Positions 1 to 4,077 of a stretch of 6,234 nucleotides of DNA are shown here, piece after piece (within the stretch, counting starts at the first letter, position 1; each line of letters starts with the position of its first letter). Source of the DNA: Thermoprotei archaeon (lineage in GTDB: Archaea; Thermoproteota; Thermoprotei_A; Sulfolobales; Desulfurococcaceae); assembly GCA_003661825.1 (NCBI GenBank), contig QMWW01000068.1, forward strand, positions 1-6,234. The letters run 5' to 3'. The translations under genes were made by a program, and so were the position numbers. The notes beneath the pieces were generated by a model. It was not told the DNA's origin. It did no database searches and saw only the letters and a list, made by a program, of their open reading frames with translations.

Positions 1-218
1 ACATGCCAAGCCACGAGGAGGTAAAAGCGTGTGCAGCGTAGCTTGCAGAAGAAATAGGATACATGTACTTGAGCGAGAGCATACCCAGTAGGGTAGTGTT
101 GCTGAGTAGAATCGACAAGCCAGTAAGACACGGAAGAGGTTGTCCAGATGGAGTAAGACATCCCGAAAAATACGCTCCCCCAGTTACAGCTGAATACGAA
201 GAGCTACGGGAGCAGTAA
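1..218 (+). pseudogene. taw1: C-terminal part of Taw1/TYW1-like tRNA 4-demethylwyosine synthase, interrupted by TAG
   Basis: The frame beginning at position 3 reads MPSHEEVKACAA, then TAG (39-41), then LAEEIGYMYLSESIPSRVV and on to TAA at 216-218. Both sides of the TAG together match the remembered C-terminal tail of archaeal TYW1/Taw1 (the Pyrococcus enzyme has MPSHQDIREFAEAL, then a GY..EDEYEPSRVVL stretch). This radical-SAM enzyme forms the tricyclic 4-demethylwyosine base at G37 of tRNA-Phe; its catalytic Cys cluster would lie upstream of the window. The tail after SRVVLL is longer than in Pyrococcus and ends in PVTAEYEELREQ. The stop would remove the last 59 or so codons, including the SRVVLL strand. 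No restart with a clear ribosome-binding site is seen; an ATG at 63-65 is in frame. This may be a recent pseudogene, a tolerated truncation or a sequence error. Family assignment is fairly sure; loss of function is an inference. Confidence 0.65.
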
Positions 219-229
219 GCAGGGTTTTC

Positions 230-248
230 CCGGCTCCTATAAAGCTGG
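230..248. terminator. Weak hairpin between converging genes
   Basis: CCGGCT (230-235) can pair with AGCTGG (243-248) around a 7-nt loop, with one G-U wobble. It lies between the converging ends of the taw1 remnant (218) and the HAD gene (253), and a TTTT run sits at 225-228. Archaeal termination relies mainly on T runs, so this is only a plausible shared termination zone. Confidence 0.25.
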
Positions 249-252
249 AACA

Positions 253-951
253 CTAAGTGTTAAGCTCTGCTTCTTCTCGCGAGAACATGCGATCTAGTAA
301 TGACTCTAGCTCGTACAGACTGTGTACCTCTTTAAAGAGCCTACCAGGGTTTTTCCACGGAAATTCTACTAAGTGTTTGAACCTATAGTGTACGAGTACT
401 ATGCTATCTCCAGCCGCTATACTTATCCTATAGAGATTAAGCGGTTTATCGTCTACATATACTACGCGATCCAGGCTGTGCTTTGCCTGGAGGTACTTAA
501 TGCCTTCACACCTATTGCTGACTCCGTCTTCCCCTACAACCACCACTTCATCGAAGAGGTTTTTAAGCCCAGCAGCTTCGAGCCTATACCTTTTTAACCC
601 ATATATTTCGTCGCGGTAGCTTACGCTAAAGAGTAGATAGCCTTTCCCTCTCATACGCTCCAGTACCTCCGGAACCCCCGGCTCTAAAGTAGTATTGCTT
701 ATCCGTACCTCCCAGTACTTAGTGATGAGGGCATCGTATAGTTCCTCGGTAAGCCCTGGTACCGCGTCGAACCACCACTGATCCCTCAGCAAACCTATAG
801 CTTCCCCTAGGTACTCCATGTATACTAGGTAGCTGGATAGCGCGTGGTTTACTCCAGCTATTCTGGGTAGATAGACTTCGTAGAACTCCTCTATGCCTCG
901 ATAGCTGTCCAAAAGTACCCCGTCAACATCGAAGACTACACCTATCTTCAT
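253..951 (-). CDS. HAD-superfamily hydrolase (phosphatase-like)
   Basis: This 232-residue protein has the four HAD motifs. Motif I is VVFDVDGVLLDS, with D8 as likely nucleophile and D10 as acid/base. Motif II is around S109/S111 in LLFSVSYRDE. Motif III is probably K152 in NRCEGIKYL. Motif IV is VVYVDDKPLNL with D167 and D168, the Mg-binding acids. The insert after motif I (about residues 16-90) is mostly helical, as in the C1-cap subclass of phosphoglycolate phosphatase-like enzymes. It is therefore likely a cytosolic Mg-dependent phosphatase acting on a small phosphorylated metabolite; the substrate cannot be told. The length is normal for the family. The ATG at 951 precedes motif I directly, as usual. 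It is divergent from the moaDE operon and convergent with the taw1 remnant, so it is probably monocistronic. The family is secure, the substrate unknown. Confidence 0.88.
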   Translation of the reverse strand: MKIGVVFDVDGVLLDSYRGIEEFYEVYLPRIAGVNHALSSYLVYMEYLGEAIGLLRDQWWFDAVPGLTEELYDALITKYWEVRISNTTLEPGVPEVLERMRGKGYLLFSVSYRDEIYGLKRYRLEAAGLKNLFDEVVVVGEDGVSNRCEGIKYLQAKHSLDRVVYVDDKPLNLYRISIAAGDSIVLVHYRFKHLVEFPWKNPGRLFKEVHSLYELESLLDRMFSREEAELNT

Positions 952-998
952 CGAGAAACCCCTGCACCTACTACATGCTATAGTACTGGTGCGGTATA

Positions 999-1007
999 GC
1001 TTTATGA
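999..1007 (-). promoter_or_regulatory. Candidate TATA box for the HAD gene
   Basis: On the minus strand this reads TCATAAAGC. It is centred about 52 bases upstream of the ATG at 951, which would place the transcript start near 977 and leave a leader of about 25 nt. It is called by position and AT-richness only; a second AT-rich choice (CTATAG) lies at about 979-987. Confidence 0.3.
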
Positions 1008-1017
1008 GAGCTCAGCC

Positions 1018-1024
1018 TATTATA
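1018..1024 (+). promoter_or_regulatory. Candidate TATA box for the moaD-moaE operon
   Basis: TATTATA is centred near 1021, which predicts transcription from about 1046 and a short leader that still includes the GGTG ribosome-binding site at 1054-1057. The 113-bp gap to the divergent HAD gene must hold both promoters. It is inferred from spacing. Confidence 0.35.
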
Positions 1025-1064
1025 GTGCTTCGTAGTACGGCGTAGCTGTAGAAGGTGTGGGTAA

Positions 1065-1313
1065 GTGAAACTTAGGGTCAGGTTTTTCTCGCTATATAGC
1101 GATGTTGCTGGTGATAGCGTAGATGTAGAGCTAGAAGATGGAGCTAGGGTGAAGGACGTAGTTAGAGTAATCACCTCCCTCTACCCCCGTTTAAAAGAGT
1201 TATTTGCTGATATTAAGCCGATCGTACTAGTTAACGGTGTTGCGCGTAATAGCGAATATAAGCTTAGCGAAGGCGATGAGATAGCCTTTATACCTCCTGC
1301 TTCGGGTGGATAG
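1065..1313 (+). CDS. moaD: Molybdopterin synthase sulfur carrier subunit MoaD
   Basis: This 82-residue β-grasp (ubiquitin-like) protein of the MoaD/ThiS family ends in DEIAFIPPASGG. The C-terminal Gly-Gly is the site that is adenylated and then thiocarboxylated. The thiocarboxylate donates sulfur to precursor Z (cPMP) in the complex with MoaE, giving the dithiolene of molybdopterin (or tungstopterin). The conserved late segment VLVNGVARN...LSEGDEIAFIPP is plain, and the length is typical. Start: GTG at 1065 with GGTG at 1054-1057, seven bases upstream. moaE follows three bases after the stop. A separate SAMP-like protein-tagging role is possible for archaeal MoaD homologues, but adjacency to moaE makes cofactor synthesis the first choice. 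Confidence 0.93.
   Translation: MKLRVRFFSLYSDVAGDSVDVELEDGARVKDVVRVITSLYPRLKELFADIKPIVLVNGVARNSEYKLSEGDEIAFIPPASGG
1305..1308 (+). promoter_or_regulatory. Ribosome-binding site of moaE inside the Gly-Gly codons of moaD
   Basis: GGTG at 1305-1308 lies within CGGGTGGA, which spells the last codons of moaD (Gly-Gly), and ends 8 bases before the TTG start at 1317. It supports that TTG as the moaE start. Confidence 0.6.
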
Positions 1314-1316
1314 AGC

Positions 1317-1769
1317 TTGGATGTAAAGACCGGCGTGATCCGTGGGTCTTTAAGCCTTGATAAAATAGTTGAAGAAGTTACGCGTGTATCGGTCGAGCTA
1401 GGGGGAGGAGCTGTAGTATGCTTTGTAGGATTCGTTAAGGGATTAGTTGATGATAAGAAGGTTTTTAGGTTAGATTATACCGCGTACGAACCATATGCTT
1501 CGCGGAAGCTAGAGGAGATAGCTCGAGAAGAAGCAGCTAGATACAAGTTACTAGCTGTTAGAGTATACCATAGGATAGGAGAGCTAAAGCCAGGGGAGCC
1601 TACAATATACATAGTCGTGGTATCGCGTAGTAGGGAGGAGGCATTTGAAGGAGCCCGTTCCATACTCGAGAGAGTTAAGCGCGAAGCTCCAATATTCAAG
1701 TTAGAACGCAGAGAAGACGGAGACTACTGGATCATAGGAGATCGGGGTAGAGTGAAGCGATCTAGATGA
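1317..1769 (+). CDS. moaE: Molybdopterin synthase catalytic subunit MoaE
   Basis: This 150-residue protein is the large subunit of molybdopterin synthase, which with thiocarboxylated MoaD converts cyclic pyranopterin monophosphate to molybdopterin in the cytosol. Family marks in order are GGGAVVCFVGFVKG (about 29-42), LDYTAYEPYASRKLEEIA, HRIGELKPGEP, SRSREEAFEGA, and VKREAPIFKLE. K121 and K128 align with E. coli MoaE K119 and K126, the key active-site lysines. K41 stands where E. coli has R39, a conservative change. The length equals that of the E. coli protein. Start: TTG at 1317, backed by the GGTG at 1305. Its stop overlaps the next start as ATGA (1766-1769), so translation of the third gene is probably coupled. 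The window does not show whether the metal is molybdenum or tungsten; tungsten is common in hyperthermophilic archaea. Confidence 0.93.
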   Translation: MDVKTGVIRGSLSLDKIVEEVTRVSVELGGGAVVCFVGFVKGLVDDKKVFRLDYTAYEPYASRKLEEIAREEAARYKLLAVRVYHRIGELKPGEPTIYIVVVSRSREEAFEGARSILERVKREAPIFKLERREDGDYWIIGDRGRVKRSR

Positions 1770-2410
1770 CTGGTCCGAAAACTATCCCATGTACAGTGGT
1801 GTGTATATTGTTCATAGTTATCAGCGAGCTTAGGGGTAGAGACTATATCGCATCACTACTCAGATTCTATGCTGTTTGTTCTAGAGCTAAATACGTAGTA
1901 CTACTAGGGAATACGGTATCTCCCATAATAGTTAGGGAACTAGCGCATAGCGGGGGATACCGGGTTCTCGGGCTCCCAGGTAACCTAGATGACGCATCGG
2001 TTGTTTCAGCGCTTAAAGAAGTAGGTGGACTACTAGAGGGGAGGGTCCTCGAGCTCGGCGGCTACGCTTGCGGCGGTATAGGCGTTCTAGTCGAGCAGAG
2101 CATAGAGAGGATAAAGAACGTGGATAAGCTAGATATCCTCTTCACGTTCTATCCCGGTAGAGACAATAGCTGTGAAGCTGGATCAGGGTTCAAAGCTATA
2201 GACGACCTTGTGAAACGCGTTAATCCAAGCATAGTAGTAGTGGGTAAGTGCAGAGATCCCTGTATAAGGGGTAGAGTAGTCTGTCCAGGCAACGGGTTCC
2301 GTGGATACGTAGCCTTGCTTAAACCGGGCAAAACGGGTTTTCGGGCTTCGCTTGACAACCTGTACCGATTACTTAGCGCGAAGACATATGCTGATCTGGG
2401 CTGTAGCTAG
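1766..2410 (+). CDS. Degenerate calcineurin-like phosphoesterase homologue (likely pseudoenzyme)
   Basis: The 214 residues follow the order of small archaeal Icc-like phosphoesterases (COG2129 type), but the metal ligands are gone. Where the family has D-x-H the protein has E21-L-R23. GD is G48-N49. GNxD is kept as G72-N-L-D75. The TH block is T127-F128. GHxH is G160-K-C-R163. Flanking marks survive: VLGLPGNLDD, GRVLELGGY, GSGFKAIDDLVKRVNPSIVVVG, and CPGNGFRGYVALL in place of NPGPLR.GRYAIVEL. The frame is open and full length, so it is not an obvious pseudogene. It has nine cysteines, including C162, C166 and C173 beside the old GHxH site. It overlaps moaE by ATGA, suggesting cotranscription and coupling. 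A structural or regulatory role in cofactor synthesis, or a changed metal site, is conjecture. The fold is fairly sure, the role unknown. Confidence 0.72.
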   Translation: MTGPKTIPCTVVCILFIVISELRGRDYIASLLRFYAVCSRAKYVVLLGNTVSPIIVRELAHSGGYRVLGLPGNLDDASVVSALKEVGGLLEGRVLELGGYACGGIGVLVEQSIERIKNVDKLDILFTFYPGRDNSCEAGSGFKAIDDLVKRVNPSIVVVGKCRDPCIRGRVVCPGNGFRGYVALLKPGKTGFRASLDNLYRLLSAKTYADLGCS

Positions 2411-2421
2411 TTGTAGGCACC

Positions 2422-2443
2422 ATTATTAACGCTGTTAAATATA
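2422..2443 (+). promoter_or_regulatory. AT-rich promoter region of the ferritin-like gene
   Basis: The 54-bp gap after the moa operon holds ATTATTAA (2422-2429) and TTAAATATA (2435-2443). The first would give a leader of about 13 nt that includes GGTGG (2453-2457). The second would place the transcript start almost at the TTG codon. Which is used cannot be told. Confidence 0.4.
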
Positions 2444-2464
2444 GGTGTTAGTGGTGGATAATAG

Positions 2465-2944
2465 TTGGAAGAAGAGAAAAACCTAGTAGAAGTCTTCAAA
2501 GAGTTCTCTACGAGAGAAGAGGAATATGCGCGTAAATTAGTAGAGTCTGCTAAATCGTTTAGACATCCGGTTCTTCAGGCATTGCTTAAGGCTATATCGC
2601 GTGATTCCGAGAAACACAGTGAAATGTATAGAGCTCTAGTAGATCTATTAGCTAGGCCGCAGCCTGTTCTAACAGGTGAAGAGTATAGGCTAATAGCTGA
2701 AAGCATTGACGCCCACATCAAGGTGGAAAAGGAGATGATCAGCCTCGTAAGAGAAGCGCTAGGAAAGACTGAGGACCCCAGGCTTAGAGTAATACTCTCA
2801 GCAATATATGATGACGAACTAAAACACCACTCTCTACTCGTCAGTCTTAAGAAGAACATAGCTGAAAGAGAGGTTATGAGCGAAGAAGAGCTCTGGGATG
2901 CTGTGTGGAAGGAGAGCCCATGGCATGGAGCACCAGGAGGATAG
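2465..2944 (+). CDS. Ferritin-like / rubrerythrin-type diiron domain protein
   Basis: This 159-residue, almost wholly helical protein has the spacing of a four-helix-bundle diiron carboxylate protein. Likely ligands are E20 (REEEYARKL), a carboxylate plus H51 in helix 2 (RDSEKHSEMY; D47 or E49 may be the carboxylate), E88 in helix 3 (AHIKVEKEM), and E118 with H121 in helix 4 (DDELKHH). There is no C-terminal rubredoxin-like Cys4 domain, so it is a lone ferritin-like domain. Such proteins are linked to iron handling or peroxide detoxification, but the reaction is not shown here. The C-terminal tail SPWHGAPGG is probably outside the bundle. Start: TTG at 2465 behind GGTGGA (2453-2458). It has its own AT-rich upstream region, so it may be independent of the moa operon. 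Fold likely, activity uncertain. Confidence 0.78.
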   Translation: MEEEKNLVEVFKEFSTREEEYARKLVESAKSFRHPVLQALLKAISRDSEKHSEMYRALVDLLARPQPVLTGEEYRLIAESIDAHIKVEKEMISLVREALGKTEDPRLRVILSAIYDDELKHHSLLVSLKKNIAEREVMSEEELWDAVWKESPWHGAPGG

Positions 2945-3022
2945 AGGATAGCCATAGAGTACCGCAGAACTAACCAGTCCAGACAATGTCTAGAAGGGGT
3001 TTGCCCCCGGCATGGTCCCAAG

Positions 3023-3043
3023 CTTTAGTAGTAGTTACTAAAG
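3023..3043. repeat. Perfect 8-bp inverted repeat upstream of the dUTPase gene
   Basis: CTTTAGTA (3023-3030) and TACTAAAG (3036-3043) are exact reverse complements separated by GTAGT. The right arm ends 10 bases before the ribosome-binding site of the dUTPase. The dyad fits an operator for a dimeric helix-turn-helix regulator, or an RNA hairpin. The left arm also looks like a TATA element, so a bound protein would block transcription initiation. Confidence 0.5.
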
Positions 3044-3053
3044 TGTATGTTTA

Positions 3054-3058
3054 GGTGA
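3054..3058 (+). promoter_or_regulatory. Ribosome-binding site pointing to a CTG start
   Basis: GGTGA at 3054-3058 lies 6 bases before CTG at 3065, the spacing seen for archaeal genes. No ATG, GTG or TTG in the dUTPase frame follows until GTG at 3242, which is inside the conserved domain. The site therefore decides the start. Confidence 0.5.
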
Positions 3059-3064
3059 CGGGAT

Positions 3065-3535
3065 CTGGCAGTCGTTAGACCAGAGGATTTACTCTCTCTT
3101 CTAGGCATAAGCCAGAACCAAGTAGACTGTGCGGGCATTAAGCTTACACTAGCAGAAATATATCTACCGGCCGAGCAGGGGTTTCTCGGGATAAACTCGA
3201 AGAACATACCCAGGTATAATGCTTTAGAGGCTAGGAATAACGTGTTCTCGCTCCCTCCTGGAGCATATATAGTGAGATATAGAGAGTACGTTAAGATACC
3301 TGATGATTGCATAGCTTTAGCTATACCTAGGTCTAGCCTGCTCAGAATGGGTGCTACGCTGTATACAGCTGTATGGGATCCTGGATACAAAGGCCGTGGA
3401 TACGGGCTATTAGCAGTCTTTAACAATAGAGGTATAGTACTGGAGAAAGGAGCCCAGATCGCTCAGCTCGTCTACATCAAGATGACTGGTAGAACAAGTT
3501 TTACCTATAGAGGCACCTTTTACGGAGAGAGATAG
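3065..3535 (+). CDS. dut: Deoxyuridine triphosphatase (dUTPase/dCTP-deaminase family), CTG start
   Basis: From CTG at 3065 the protein is 156 residues and begins (M)AVVRPEDLLSLL, like the N-termini of archaeal dUTPases and dCTP deaminases. Family blocks are DCAGIKLTLAEIY (21-33, motif I), IPRSSLLRMG (87-96, motif II), TAVWDPGYKGRG (101-112, with catalytic-type D105), GAQIAQLVYI (129-138), and a terminal YRGTFYGE (148-155, motif V-like). The glutamate used for deamination by dCTP deaminase seems replaced by A117 in LLAVFN, so hydrolysis of dUTP to dUMP and pyrophosphate is favoured. This keeps uracil out of DNA and supplies dUMP. Motif I is odd: K26 stands where Asp is usual. GTG at 3242 would cut off motif I and is unlikely as the start. 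The gene is convergent with hjc, 16 bp apart. Confidence 0.82.
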   Translation: MAVVRPEDLLSLLGISQNQVDCAGIKLTLAEIYLPAEQGFLGINSKNIPRYNALEARNNVFSLPPGAYIVRYREYVKIPDDCIALAIPRSSLLRMGATLYTAVWDPGYKGRGYGLLAVFNNRGIVLEKGAQIAQLVYIKMTGRTSFTYRGTFYGER

Positions 3536-3551
3536 ATCTGCACGATAAGCC

Positions 3552-4004
3552 CTAGTCTATTTTACTGGGTAGATACTCGTCTAGCTTCTTTGTTTCTCTA
3601 GCTAGAGCGATGACATCTGGTATCCTAAGCGCATTTACCAGTTTTTCGCATGGTATTTTGTAGTTTCCTCTGGTAGTTTGTTCGAGATCCTTAAGGGGTA
3701 TAAACCTCCACGTTCCCGAGCCAACTACTTTTACTGCTATAAAGGCGTATCCTCCAGCTCTCTTAGCAAATTCTCTCACTTTATCTACTTGTCTCTTGTC
3801 TATGTAGATAGGCCTTTCTTTACTGGTGGTTTTAACCTCGAATACAAAGACCCTATGGTTGAGGATCGCTACTACGTCTGGGTATTTGGTTCTTCTGGCC
3901 TTGGATCCGCTGGCCGGGGCCCTCATTACCGCGAATCCTCGTTTCCACAGTTTAACCACTAGATCCCTCTCATGAGCAAAGCCTCTCTTCCTCGAGCTCG
4001 ACAA
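3552..4004 (-). CDS. hjc: Archaeal Holliday junction resolvase Hjc
   Basis: This nuclease cuts four-way DNA junctions in homologous recombination and fork repair. From TTG at 4004 the protein is 150 residues: MSSSRKRGFAHERDLV at the N-terminus, RAPASGSKARR (28-38), YPDVVAI (41-47), and VFEVKTT (54-60). The residues match Sulfolobus Hjc: E12, S32, D43 (D42), E56 (E55) and K58 (K57). The C-terminal part (GNYKIPCEKLVNAL, then a helix ending LDEYL) also follows Hjc. An in-frame GTG at 4013 would add three residues, but it has no ribosome-binding site. The TTG sits behind GGTGGAGG and gives the family's exact spacing to E12, so I chose it. It is convergent with the dUTPase and divergent from the secreted phosphoesterase. 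Hje, the second archaeal resolvase, is a less likely alternative. Confidence 0.93.
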   Translation of the reverse strand: MSSSRKRGFAHERDLVVKLWKRGFAVMRAPASGSKARRTKYPDVVAILNHRVFVFEVKTTSKERPIYIDKRQVDKVREFAKRAGGYAFIAVKVVGSGTWRFIPLKDLEQTTRGNYKIPCEKLVNALRIPDVIALARETKKLDEYLPSKID

Positions 4005-4006
4005 AG

Positions 4007-4014
4007 CCTCCACC
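4007..4014 (-). promoter_or_regulatory. Ribosome-binding site deciding the hjc start
   Basis: On the minus strand this is GGTGGAGG. Its GGTG lies 6 bases upstream of TTG (4004-4002), while the alternative GTG start (4013-4011) falls inside the site itself. Confidence 0.5.
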
Positions 4015-4024
4015 AGTAAACAAC

Positions 4025-4033
4025 TAATATATA
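4025..4033. promoter_or_regulatory. Possible shared TATA element between hjc and the secreted phosphoesterase
   Basis: TAATATATA is nearly symmetrical and is the only strong TATA-like element in the 73-bp gap. Reading right it predicts a start near 4055, giving a leader of about 23 nt for the phosphoesterase. Reading left it predicts a start near 4003, at the hjc TTG codon (leaderless or nearly so). TTTTAAGTA (4039-4047) is a weaker alternative for the rightward gene. Confidence 0.4.
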
Positions 4034-4077
4034 CCGTGTTTTAAGTACTCTAGTACTAGCTTAGGGGTGTACTAGTC

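Larger units (their letters stand above)
2945..3064. other. 120-bp intergenic region with several small hairpins
   Basis: No supported gene lies here. AGAC-AAT-GTCT (2981-2991) and GGGG-TTTG-CCCC (2996-3007) are short hairpins that could end the ferritin-like transcript. A perfect 8-bp inverted repeat follows (see separate entry). The CTTTAGTA of its left arm is the best TATA-like candidate for the downstream dUTPase gene. Confidence 0.35.

Noticed and set aside
39..41. Pyrrolysine or other recoding at the taw1 TAG
   Set aside because: TAG ends at least six other genes in the window, and nothing here suggests a recoding system; Taw1 is not a known recoded family.
2575..3021. Long minus-strand open frame opposite the ferritin-like gene
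   Set aside because: Its Ser-rich composition is typical of an antisense shadow, and the plus strand has the diiron motifs.
2986..3054. Small 22-codon reading frame (ATG to TAG) upstream of the dUTPase, considered as a leader peptide
   Set aside because: It has no ribosome-binding site, no recognisable sequence and spans the inverted repeat; chance is the better explanation.
3047..3058. ATG at 3047 in the dUTPase frame followed by TGA, considered as the true start with a nonsense codon or TGA readthrough
   Set aside because: The TGA is part of the GGTGA ribosome-binding site for CTG at 3065, and homologous N-termini begin near 3065, so upstream codons are not needed.
3025..3426. Long minus-strand open frame opposite the dUTPase gene
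   Set aside because: It is a shadow of the dUTPase, with no family resemblance; the plus-strand frame carries all dUTPase motifs.
1765..3490. Identical GATGACTGGT decamer at 1765-1774 and 3481-3490
   Set aside because: It occurs only twice, inside unrelated coding sequence, with no flanking similarity; best explained by chance.
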